Shown in pieces: positions 33,998-42,058 of a stretch of DNA of 64,000 bases. The stretch comes from an uncultured Oscillospiraceae bacterium (GTDB taxonomy: Bacteria; Bacillota; Clostridia; Oscillospirales; Acutalibacteraceae). The notes beneath the pieces are model-generated. The model did not search any database. It saw only the letters and a program-made list of their open reading frames with translations, and was not told the DNA's origin. Position 1 is the stretch's first letter. Each line of letters begins with the position of its first letter. The DNA lies in assembly GCA_949289045.1 (NCBI GenBank), contig CASEMN010000005.1, positions 1 through 64,000 on the forward strand. The letters are read 5' to 3'. Position numbers and translations under genes: made by a program.

Positions 33998-34070
33998 AAA
34001 AAAGACACAGTTTACAGCTTTTTGGTAAAATTACGCCGCAGCAGCGGCCATTACCGAAGAGCTGTAAACT
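33998..34070 (-). terminator. Branched terminator downstream of rtcB
   Basis: AGTTTACAGCT and AGCTGTAAACT form the outer stem (34009-34070). GGTAA/TTACC and GCCGC/GCGGC stems lie inside. A T run follows on the minus strand. No gene is seen in 33845-34124. Confidence 0.65.
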
Positions 34071-34124
34071 TATGTCTGAGAGAAGTGATAGCTTAAAGAT
34101 AGTTAAAATAAATTCATTGCAATG

Positions 34125-35246
34125 TTACTTCTTCCTGTTTTCGCTTGCCTTAAAATTATAAACGGGCTTTATGACCTTTTCTACAATTACCATATCTTCA
34201 ATGTTTTGCAGAATATCGTCCATATTTTTATATGCCATAGGACATTCGTCGAGAGTTTCTTTTGATACAGAGGTAGTGAAAATTCCTTTCATGGATGCTT
34301 TAAATTCAGAAAGGGTGAAACGGTTTTCTGTATCTGTCCGGCTGTATTTTCGTCCTGCTCCATGGGGTGCGGAAAAATTTGCTCTTTTGTTGCCGAGTCC
34401 TGTACAAATCAGACTTCCGTCACGCATATTCATCGGAATTAACAGCTGTTCACCAGATTTAGCCGAAACTGCGCCTTTGCGAAGAATCATATCATCTGTA
34501 TCAATATAATTGTGAACAGTTGTAAATTCTTCTTCTTCGTGGAGTTTCATTCCCTTTAAAATTTCCTCTTTGATGATACTTCGGTTCAGCTGGGCAAATT
34601 GCTGCGTAAGCTTCATGTCGGAAAGATAGTCGTTTTTATCGTCGCCGGTAAGAGGAGAAAGTTCATAGGGAATTTCCGTTTGTTTTCTCCCGCCCACTGA
34701 TTCATAGGCTTTTTTCTGATAAAATTCCGCCACTCTGAGCCCGGGATTTCGGCTGCCTGTATGTATAACAAGATAAAGATTACCCTCATCGTCCTTGTCA
34801 ATTTCAATAAAATGATTTCCGCCGCCCAGGGTGCCGAGACTTTCTTTTGCACGATGAGTATCTATCAGGTCATAGCAGTGAAGTTCCTCGAGATCGATTC
34901 TCACATGACCTTTGTGGATACGCTCACGTATATCTCTGCCATGGGGAATATTCTGTCTTATGAAGCTGTCCAAAGCAGGCAGATTTATTCTCTTTTCCCT
35001 GAGCCTGACTGTCAGCATTCCGCAGCCGATATCAACACCTACAAGGCACGGTACAACATATTTATCTATTGTCATTGTTGTACCGATGGTGCAGCCCTTG
35101 CCGGCATGTACATCAGGCATAACGGCAATATTGCTTTCTGTTGCAAAAGGTTGGTTGCAAAGAGCTTTGATCTGCCCCTCAGCAGAAGAATCCAGTTCCT
35201 TTGCATAAACTGCCGCAGAATTATATTTTCCTTTTATGAGAATCAC
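34125..35246 (-). CDS. rtcB: RtcB-family RNA ligase
   Basis: A 373-residue RNA ligase that joins 2',3'-cyclic phosphate or 3'-phosphate ends to 5'-OH ends with GTP and Mn. It has MPDVHAGKG (D45, H47), GVDIGCGM (Cys75), GGGNHF (141-146), H162 in HTGSRNPG, and the guanylated His295 in SAPHGAGRKYSR. GTG start with GGAGG 7 nt upstream. It lies 15 nt after a PP2A-like phosphatase gene on the same strand, so the pair may process RNA ends together. That link is inference. Confidence 0.93.
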   Translation of the reverse strand: MILIKGKYNSAAVYAKELDSSAEGQIKALCNQPFATESNIAVMPDVHAGKGCTIGTTMTIDKYVVPCLVGVDIGCGMLTVRLREKRINLPALDSFIRQNIPHGRDIRERIHKGHVRIDLEELHCYDLIDTHRAKESLGTLGGGNHFIEIDKDDEGNLYLVIHTGSRNPGLRVAEFYQKKAYESVGGRKQTEIPYELSPLTGDDKNDYLSDMKLTQQFAQLNRSIIKEEILKGMKLHEEEEFTTVHNYIDTDDMILRKGAVSAKSGEQLLIPMNMRDGSLICTGLGNKRANFSAPHGAGRKYSRTDTENRFTLSEFKASMKGIFTTSVSKETLDECPMAYKNMDDILQNIEDMVIVEKVIKPVYNFKASENRKK

Positions 35247-35261
35247 TATTTAACCTCCGTT

Positions 35262-35972
35262 TCAGTCGCCGTAAAATTCCTTCATATCGTCAAGGCGCAG
35301 GAGAACCGGCTTTTGCCCGTATGCGGCACCGACGTCAATATCTATCCAGGTTTTTGTTTTAATGATTTTTCCCGTGTATTCTTCGCCGTAGGTCATTGTG
35401 GGTGTGTGCCCGAAAACAGTTATGATATCGTCAAAGTATTCGTCCGAAAGTTCCGGCCATGCCCAGAGAAAATCGTCGGCAGAATAATGGGATAATTTTT
35501 TATCCCTGCTGAAATTTCCGATTCCCGAGTGGACAAGGAGAAAATCCTTTTCTCCCGCAGAAACGCCTTCGTAAAGGGGCGCTTCGTGGAGATAGTCGAA
35601 AATATCCCATACAGCTTCAGGGGATGTTCTGTAAAGAGATTTCAAAGCTTTGAGGGTAACGTCGCCGCCGTTTTGCATATATGTGTTGAGCATTTCGATT
35701 TTTTCGACATTGAGGGACTTAACGGTCTCGTCAGTGATTTCGTCAAAAACGAACTCACAGGATAAAAGCATGGCTTCATGATTGCCGAGAATAAGCTGGA
35801 CATTGGGCTGACGAAGCATCCAGCAAAGTATCTCGATTCCGCCGTCGCCGCTACGGTCAACGACATCGCCGAGGATATAAAGGAAATCATTGTCGGAAAA
35901 TCCTGATTTATCAAGGAGGTTGATGAACTTTTTAAGAGGGTATCCGTGCAGGTCTGAAATTACATAGGTCAT
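35262..35972 (-). CDS. PP2A-like metallophosphoesterase
   Basis: A 236-residue calcineurin-fold phosphatase. It has the full metal motif set: SDLHG (6-10), GDVVDR, GNHE, HSG and GHTP. It resembles bacterial PrpA/ApaH-type enzymes that act on phosphoproteins or dinucleotide polyphosphates. AAGGTG lies before the ATG. It is immediately upstream of rtcB and 18 nt downstream of the DUF262 nuclease gene, all on the minus strand. A paralogue lies at 43253-43936. Confidence 0.9.
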   Translation of the reverse strand: MTYVISDLHGYPLKKFINLLDKSGFSDNDFLYILGDVVDRSGDGGIEILCWMLRQPNVQLILGNHEAMLLSCEFVFDEITDETVKSLNVEKIEMLNTYMQNGGDVTLKALKSLYRTSPEAVWDIFDYLHEAPLYEGVSAGEKDFLLVHSGIGNFSRDKKLSHYSADDFLWAWPELSDEYFDDIITVFGHTPTMTYGEEYTGKIIKTKTWIDIDVGAAYGQKPVLLRLDDMKEFYGD

Positions 35973-35990
35973 AAATTATCACCTTATTTT

Positions 35991-37778
35991 TTATTGCTCT
36001 GATTGTAAGCCATATAGCGTCTTTAAAAATCCGATTTTTTTGTTATTCCGATTCCCTATAAAGTCAACAGGATTGAAGTCGGCAGAATCGAAGTCGACAC
36101 AATGGCGTTCGTGAAGAAATTTTTCAGCACAGTGGAGAAATGCTTCAACACAAAGGAGATTTTTACGGTCATCTTCATATTTTTTTGTTTTTGACTTAAA
36201 GTCATCTTGGTATTTACTATCTTTTGCAATTTCTTTTCTTGCTATCTCTTTCGTTTTCTCCCCCAGGCTTTTATTGGTTCTGTCAGTCAGATACATAAGA
36301 TTGCCGATGGAATTAACATATTCCTCGTCGCCGTGCAATGAGCGGCTTAAAATATGCTCTATGTTCAAGTTCCATTTTTCTCTGTAGAATAAATTTTTTT
36401 TAATTTTATATACGTTATATACGGAAGAAGACTTGGAAGTATCATCTATATAACTGAGCTGAAGAAACAAATGGGGCTTGTTGCAGTCATAGACATTTCC
36501 GTTTTCAGCAAATAACTTTTTGAAGGCGTTGTAATCTTTATTTTTTTCATCTATACTTTGCAGCAAATTTCCAGCAGCGCTTTTGATATGCTTTATATCG
36601 TTTTTAAAAACGGTGTTGCCGATTGTGTTGAAAACGTCGTTAATAACCTTTGCATATATAATTCTGTAAACAGAGCAATACTTCCATACGCAGTTCATAA
36701 TTTCATCTGCATTTTGAAGCATTTCTTCTGAAACCTTATGGTCAAATGCGTTTTCTGATTGTATAAATATCAGGTAGTAATATAAATTTTTTAGCTTGCC
36801 GTAACCGCTCTCTCTTATAAGTTCACGGGAACAGCATTTAATGATTTCAAATTTTTCTTTTTGTTCTTTGTCTCTTTCATAAAGCAGCTTCTGTGTTTGA
36901 TTTATGCAATCCGCTATTTTACAAAATTTATCTAAAGTAAATTTAAATTCCTGTGATTGATTATCTTTTTTAAAATGGGTTTCAAAAAAGGCATTGTTGC
37001 TGTCCTTCATCGCCCTTGCGTAGAAGCCTATTTTCGTTTTACTTATAATATAAAACCTGCAGGTGTCCAGCAAATCCTCTTCGGATAAATTATACATTGT
37101 TTCATTTTCGATAGGCTTGCAAACCGATTCGTATGCTGCGTTTATTTTTTTAAAAAATTCAGATTTGTCTGTGGATTGAGATGATGAGTCTTTTAAATAA
37201 TCATAGAATTTTATTTTGAAAATGTCTTTTATATCCAGTGACAATCCAGTTGTATTTAAAGCGTCAAAGATTTGTAGTGTGTCCGTTATGGAGCTGGAGC
37301 TTTTTATGATTATGGAAATAAAAACAACATTGTTTTTCAAAAATTCTAGTAAGTCGTTTTTATCTGTGTTTTTTTGATCATCAAGAAACTTTTTTATATA
37401 ATCATAATTTTCTTTATATAATGCGTCTTGCTCTATAAGAGAATCAATGGAATCGGAATTGTTAATTTCATTGTGATATTTGATTTTTGGAGTTTCTCCA
37501 AGGCAGTCCAGAATCAGATAAAAAGTGGTAATTCTCTGGTGACCGTCAATAATTTCCCAACAATTCTTATCAGTCTGGCTGAATTGCAGAGTGCCGACCA
37601 TGTATATATCATTTCTTTGATTTTCATAGGCATTTATTAAATTGTTCAGTAAGTTTTCTATCTGTTTTTCTTTCCATTCATAGGGACGCTGATACGCAGG
37701 GATGCAAAATTGTTTCTCCTTTTCATCAAAAAGTCCTCCGAGAGTCATTTTTTGAGGCTCGATGTTATCGTATTTCAT
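35991..37778 (-). CDS. DUF262/DUF1524 (GmrSD-like) nuclease
   Basis: A 595-residue protein. The N-terminal DUF262 domain is ParB/Srx-like with QRPYEW at 30-35 and DGHQRITT near 78. A long helical middle follows. The C-terminal DUF1524 HNH domain carries IEHILSRS and NSIGNLMYLTD. This architecture matches GmrSD-type type IV restriction enzymes that cut modified phage DNA using NTP. The second ATG is used as start because AAGGAG is 7 nt from it. It is the first gene of the minus-strand run with the phosphatase and rtcB. Confidence 0.88.
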   Translation of the reverse strand: MKYDNIEPQKMTLGGLFDEKEKQFCIPAYQRPYEWKEKQIENLLNNLINAYENQRNDIYMVGTLQFSQTDKNCWEIIDGHQRITTFYLILDCLGETPKIKYHNEINNSDSIDSLIEQDALYKENYDYIKKFLDDQKNTDKNDLLEFLKNNVVFISIIIKSSSSITDTLQIFDALNTTGLSLDIKDIFKIKFYDYLKDSSSQSTDKSEFFKKINAAYESVCKPIENETMYNLSEEDLLDTCRFYIISKTKIGFYARAMKDSNNAFFETHFKKDNQSQEFKFTLDKFCKIADCINQTQKLLYERDKEQKEKFEIIKCCSRELIRESGYGKLKNLYYYLIFIQSENAFDHKVSEEMLQNADEIMNCVWKYCSVYRIIYAKVINDVFNTIGNTVFKNDIKHIKSAAGNLLQSIDEKNKDYNAFKKLFAENGNVYDCNKPHLFLQLSYIDDTSKSSSVYNVYKIKKNLFYREKWNLNIEHILSRSLHGDEEYVNSIGNLMYLTDRTNKSLGEKTKEIARKEIAKDSKYQDDFKSKTKKYEDDRKNLLCVEAFLHCAEKFLHERHCVDFDSADFNPVDFIGNRNNKKIGFLKTLYGLQSEQ

Positions 37779-37879
37779 ATGCATTCTCCTTATATGTTAA
37801 ATAATTGTGGTGTTCGTTTAAGCATCAGGGGATGAATACGGAAATCTTTAAAAGTGAAGAACGAAAACTTTATAAACGT

Positions 37880-37977
37880 CTGCCGATACTATTATATCAT
37901 ACATAATTTCTGACATCATGTTTTGTTTTGATTTTAAATATATGTTTTTATATCTAGTAGTTACTGTTTATCGGCAG
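37880..37977. promoter_or_regulatory. Long-range inverted repeat between divergent nuclease and AAA+ genes
   Basis: CTGCCGATA (37880-37888) and TATCGGCAG (37969-37977) face each other across 80 bp, each bordered by TTATAA 4-5 nt further out. The 340-bp gap 37779-38118 holds no gene. It could be a shared operator pair or the ends of a small insertion. Confidence 0.35.
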
Positions 37978-38118
37978 TGATTTTATAACCAATATTTTAC
38001 CAAAGCGGATAGTAATGCTGTGCTTTCATCTTAACTGTATTTTAGTAGTTTGAATGGTGCGAAAACAGCACATCCTTTGCTGTATTCTTTAGGTACAAAA
38101 AACGAAAGGATGTTTTAC

Positions 38119-39429
38119 ATGAACGCATTTGATAAAATCATCGGGTACAATTCCGTTAAGAATGAACTCCGTCAGATCAGCGATACCCTTAAAAATCGGG
38201 ACAGATATGACAGGCTGGGGGTAAAAGCGCCACGTGGACTTTTGCTCTACGGAGATCCCGGGGTCGGCAAATCACTTATGGCAAGCGCCGTAATCGAGGA
38301 AAGCGGACGCAAAGTATTTGTCTGCCGAAAAGACAAACCCAACGGCGATTTTGTTAAGGAAATTAAAGCAACTTTTGACAAAGCCATAGAAAATGCACCA
38401 TCAATAGTCTATCTTGACGATATGGATAAATTTGCAAACAGTGATGAAAGTCATCGAAACACAGAGGAATATGTTACCGTTCAGTCATGTATAGATGATG
38501 CGAAAGACAAAGAACTTTTTGTTTTGGCAACGGTGAATGATATATACTGTTTGCCACATTCCCTGCGCCGTGCAGGCCGTTTTGACCGCTTGATTAAAGT
38601 AGAAGCGCCCCATGGAAAAGACGCTGAACAGATTATTGCTCATTATCTAAAATCTAAAAAGATTAGTGGTGAAATCGATCCCATAACCATAGCGCATATT
38701 ATGGATGGACACTCCTGTGCAGAACTGGAGACTGTCATAAACGAAGCCGGACTTTATGCCGGATATGAAAGAGCTGAATATATTACCATGGAGCATTTTA
38801 TGAAGGCGTGCCTGCACACAGTTTTTGGAATAGGGTTCAGAAACAAAGAAAAGGATGATGAATGCTTTAGCACAGGTCTGTCAGATCCTCGCAGTGTATA
38901 TTCTCAGATCGTTTGCCATGAAGCTGGTCACGCAGTGATGTCTGAGGTGCTGTGTCCGGGAAGCGTCACGCTGATTTGTGTATTAAGGGAAAGAGAAAAT
39001 GGTAAAGGTGGATTTACAGCTTGTTACAACGATAACTCCAAATCCTCTCTGTATTGGGATAAAAGCAGGATTTTAACTTTTCTGGGAGGTATGGCTGCCG
39101 TTGAACAGAAATTTGGTATTCAGGATTATGGAAGCAGCGGTGATTTGGCTAATGCTCTTGACTATGTGAAAAAATTTGTCATGGCTAAGGGGCTGTGCGG
39201 ATTCCAGTATTATTCCCTAGTCAGACCATCCCCGGAACTTCAGTACCGTCAGGAGCAGGTAGTCGCAACGGAAGTTGAAAAGTATTACCATAAGGCAAAG
39301 GAAATTCTTTCACTTAACGCAGAATTCTTTGAGAAGGTTGCATCTGCTCTCAGCAGAAAGGGTTTGCTTTCGGCATGTGACCTGCAGCAGATTAAGAGTG
39401 AATGTACCATTATCCCTGTAAGCTTGTAA
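38119..39429 (+). CDS. Soluble FtsH-like AAA+ ATPase/M41 zinc protease
   Basis: A 436-residue protein with the FtsH order AAA+ then M41 peptidase but no N-terminal membrane anchor. Walker A GDPGVGKS is at 45-52. Walker B is IVYLDDMD at 96-103, where FtsH has DE. The second region of homology has RRAGRFDR. The peptidase has HEAGH at 267-271 and a third-ligand region GSSGDLANA. The segment holding the FtsH pore loop FVGVG is missing, with about nine residues deleted between DFV and the next helix. AAAGGA precedes the ATG. The function is unknown: an ATP-dependent protease or a remodeller with altered substrate entry. Confidence 0.88.
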   Translation: MNAFDKIIGYNSVKNELRQISDTLKNRDRYDRLGVKAPRGLLLYGDPGVGKSLMASAVIEESGRKVFVCRKDKPNGDFVKEIKATFDKAIENAPSIVYLDDMDKFANSDESHRNTEEYVTVQSCIDDAKDKELFVLATVNDIYCLPHSLRRAGRFDRLIKVEAPHGKDAEQIIAHYLKSKKISGEIDPITIAHIMDGHSCAELETVINEAGLYAGYERAEYITMEHFMKACLHTVFGIGFRNKEKDDECFSTGLSDPRSVYSQIVCHEAGHAVMSEVLCPGSVTLICVLRERENGKGGFTACYNDNSKSSLYWDKSRILTFLGGMAAVEQKFGIQDYGSSGDLANALDYVKKFVMAKGLCGFQYYSLVRPSPELQYRQEQVVATEVEKYYHKAKEILSLNAEFFEKVASALSRKGLLSACDLQQIKSECTIIPVSL

Positions 39430-39476
39430 TTTAAGATAAGCCTACAATTGGCAAAAAATAAGAAAAACAATATCTT

Positions 39477-39517
39477 AATCAGACAGCGGCTATTTGGCTG
39501 CTGTCTGATTTTATCGT
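39477..39517 (+). terminator. Terminator of the FtsH-like gene
   Basis: AATCAGACAGC pairs with GCTGTCTGATT around a 12-nt loop, followed by TTT. Confidence 0.85.
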
Positions 39518-39622
39518 TTTTATATGTTGTTTTGTTAAGCGTATGACAGGACTTGTGTTTTATCTTGTCGTGTATTTGCTTTTCTGAAATTTATCAAGCA
39601 GTTAAAACAAACGGAAAAAGAT

Positions 39623-39687
39623 TTATCCCGGGAAGCTGCGGGAACTGTCCGCACAATCTGTGACAGTTCAGCGTCCTCCCGGGATAA
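39623..39687 (-). terminator. Two-tier hairpin terminator
   Basis: TTATCCCGGGA (39623-39633) pairs with TCCCGGGATAA (39677-39687). An inner stem GAACTGTC/GACAGTTC extends it. It lies just past the stop of the coiled-coil gene. Confidence 0.8.
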
Positions 39688-39690
39688 GTT

Positions 39691-40548
39691 TTATTTTCTA
39701 TTTTTGTCCTTAAGTATTTTGTTGGTTTGGTAATGCTGGGCAATGTCTATGGCGGAAGCGATATTGGCATCTCTTCTTGCTTTTCTGGAGATTTCGTTTT
39801 GCTGTTCCAACAAATCGTTTTGCTCATATGCCAGCTGATTTTGTTCATAGGCCAGTTGGTTTGCCTGACGCTGTTCCCTTATGTGAGCCAATTGAAGTTC
39901 ACGGTGCTTCTGTTCATCGAATTTTTCAATTGCTTCTTTTACAGTGTAGTCGGAGGTGGAAATCATTTCATAAATAAAATTCAGAGCTGAAATTTCACGG
40001 TACTGTGCGGGGACGATTTTTGTCTGACTGTAATGCAGCTGAAGCTGAGCTTTTGCGCTGTTTAAAGCTGCTTTTTTATCCGCAATTTCAGCTTTATGTT
40101 TTTCGGTCCATTGGCTGAGCTCTTTTTCATATTTAGGCAGATCTACATTCTTATATTGGTTTACAGCTTTTTCATACTGTTCGTCGTATTCTTTTTGCTG
40201 CTTTTCATATTTTTCCTCAGCCTGCCGGCACTGAAGCTTATATTCCTCTGAATTTTTTATGCTTTCAATTTCTCTGCGCAGCTGAGGTTTGTAAAAGCCA
40301 AAATAGTAAATCATCGTGCCTACTCCGGAAGTCAGAATCAAAAGGACGATTGCAATAATAGAGTTAAACTTGACTGTCGGCACAATGGGCGGTAAAGTTT
40401 TCTCTGCAATCTGCCTTGAGGGATGCATCGGTATTCCGCCGCCAAAGTTTTCGTTTTCCATATGCATCAGCTCTTCGCTTTCCTTTGCAACAAGACATTC
40501 CAGCTCCAAAGCCTTTTTGACTGCCTGTACCTGTTTTTCCTGTTCCAT
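39691..40548 (-). CDS. Membrane-anchored coiled-coil protein
   Basis: A 285-residue protein with one membrane helix (about 62-86) and a long charged coiled coil (about 95-270). A duplicated heptad-like repeat, NQLAYEQNQLAYEQN, lies near 230-245. GGAGAG lies before the ATG. No known domain is seen. It may scaffold a membrane complex. It lies between the FtsH-like gene (convergent) and the WYL-NADAR operon. Confidence 0.7.
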   Translation of the reverse strand: MEQEKQVQAVKKALELECLVAKESEELMHMENENFGGGIPMHPSRQIAEKTLPPIVPTVKFNSIIAIVLLILTSGVGTMIYYFGFYKPQLRREIESIKNSEEYKLQCRQAEEKYEKQQKEYDEQYEKAVNQYKNVDLPKYEKELSQWTEKHKAEIADKKAALNSAKAQLQLHYSQTKIVPAQYREISALNFIYEMISTSDYTVKEAIEKFDEQKHRELQLAHIREQRQANQLAYEQNQLAYEQNDLLEQQNEISRKARRDANIASAIDIAQHYQTNKILKDKNRK

Positions 40549-40717
40549 AATCTTCTCTCCTCATAATTATTAATTGGATTTCTCCTGTATCATAATTATA
40601 AGAAGACCTATGGGGATTTTTTGACTTATGGTAAGCATGATTCTTACAACCAATAATTGTATGTCCGAAAATTATAATTTTATTTTGCAACGTTCAATGA
40701 AATATGCTAAAGAACAG

Positions 40718-40739
40718 GGGCTCGGAATTTTCCGAGCCC
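40718..40739. terminator. Perfect palindrome downstream of the NADAR operon
   Basis: GGGCTCGGAA-TT-TTCCGAGCCC, 80 nt past the last gene of the operon. It lacks a T run on the minus strand, so termination is uncertain. Confidence 0.45.
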
Positions 40740-40818
40740 AATAATAATTTTATATAGTGTTTTCCGTATGAAGTTTAATTAAATTCATGTAAGCAATAGA
40801 TATAATCTTCAGATATAT

Positions 40819-41607
40819 TCATCTTTTGTCTTTGCCACTGCGTTTTTTTGCAATCTCAATCCATGCTGGTCCTTCCCAATCGATAGGATTATTGTCTATC
40901 TTCTTATTATTACGCAGGTAATTTTGGAGCTTTATATAATTTTTTTCATATTTATCATTATCCCATGTGCTCCATGCCTCAACTTTATCTGAAGCATATT
41001 TTCCTCTGCTGCCGTTCTTGCACGTTTTCCCTGACTTTATTGGCAAACAGCTATCATTCCTGCCTGTTTTATTGCCTTCCATTTCCCAAACTTTTTCGAT
41101 AATATAGCTGTCAACAGGGACATGAAGATAAGCTGAAATATTTTGCAATGAATGAAAACAATCTATATCAGGACATACTTCGGAACAAATACAGTCAATC
41201 AGGTACAGATACTTCAATGTCATGTTGACCCATTTTTGTGCGTTGCCGTATGTAAATGGAAGAGAATCATCGAATTTTTCTTTGATCTTATCGCAAAGCT
41301 CTTCATGCCATAGATCAAAATCTTTTTGTTCTTCAATAGGAACTTCCTTCTCCAGTATCTTATTTATGCCATCTTTTAAGCACGCTGTAGCTTTTTGTTT
41401 AGCTTTCTGGGAGGCAGCTTTTTGTTCATCATTATCCAATTGAGTATTATACGCCCCTCGCTGTGTGGCATCTTCATACGCTTTTTTCACAGCGCAGGAG
41501 AGTATATTATCTTTATCAATATTCTTATCCTCATAATCTAACGTAATGCCAAAATAACTGAAAAGTAAAAAATTCAAAGCATTTCTAAATTGAGTATTAT
41601 TGTCCAT
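40819..41607 (-). CDS. Unknown protein, third gene of the WYL-NADAR operon
   Basis: A 262-residue hydrophilic protein I do not recognise. It is mostly helical. It has a Lys/Ala-rich stretch (about 60-80), a central KWVNMTLKYLYLID segment (about 130-143) with several Cys after it, and a basic, Trp-containing C-terminus (SDKVEAWSTWDN, then a Lys-rich end). It has no signal peptide or membrane helix. It is not similar to DarT in any motif I can see. GAGAGGG precedes the ATG, 12 nt after the NADAR stop, so the genes are almost certainly coexpressed. It could be the effector or target of the system. Confidence 0.75.
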   Translation of the reverse strand: MDNNTQFRNALNFLLFSYFGITLDYEDKNIDKDNILSCAVKKAYEDATQRGAYNTQLDNDEQKAASQKAKQKATACLKDGINKILEKEVPIEEQKDFDLWHEELCDKIKEKFDDSLPFTYGNAQKWVNMTLKYLYLIDCICSEVCPDIDCFHSLQNISAYLHVPVDSYIIEKVWEMEGNKTGRNDSCLPIKSGKTCKNGSRGKYASDKVEAWSTWDNDKYEKNYIKLQNYLRNNKKIDNNPIDWEGPAWIEIAKKRSGKDKR

Positions 41608-41619
41608 TTTATTGCCCTC

Positions 41620-42045
41620 TCATTTCTTCATTTTTTTCCGTATGTTCATCAAGTGTTTTCCCAGCCAGTTTTCACCTTCTCCATTGACTACGCCCCAGAA
41701 CTTGTCGCTGCGGTTTTTCCATATAAGTTCTGCATCTCCGGTGTCAAGAAGTAGTTGTTTGAGTTCCGGATCACTGAATTTTTTCTCAAGGAGCTCGTAC
41801 ATAAGTTTGAGCTTGATTTTATCCCAGTCTTCACGCAATTCCACTTTTCTTCCCAGCGTTCGTACTACTTTGCTGTCCGGCGCCAGCATGCATCCGATAC
41901 GATGGCGCACATCGAAGCTCTTGGAAGCGTGATAAGCACGGTTGCAGGAGGAAAAACGCATACCGTCATGGTAAATGAAGCAGGGAAAATCGTTATCCAG
42001 AAAAGCATATTTCCCTTTAAAAGAATCAATCACAGTCTTTTCCAT
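41620..42045 (-). CDS. NADAR family (YbiA-like) protein
   Basis: A 141-residue protein that matches the NADAR fold throughout: IDSFKGKYAFLDNDFP at the N-terminus, AYHASK, LGRKVELREDW, LLLDTGDAELI and FWGVVNGEGENWLGKHLM. NADAR enzymes hydrolyse N-glycosidic bonds in riboflavin intermediates (YbiA) or remove ADP-ribose from guanine. The family's usual Glu in the SxExxFxAxK motif appears as Asn here (SCNRAYHASK), so activity may be altered. The start at 42045 is set by GGAG. It lies 13 nt after the WYL gene. Confidence 0.85.
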   Translation of the reverse strand: MEKTVIDSFKGKYAFLDNDFPCFIYHDGMRFSSCNRAYHASKSFDVRHRIGCMLAPDSKVVRTLGRKVELREDWDKIKLKLMYELLEKKFSDPELKQLLLDTGDAELIWKNRSDKFWGVVNGEGENWLGKHLMNIRKKMKK

Positions 42046-42058
42046 GTACTTCACTCCT

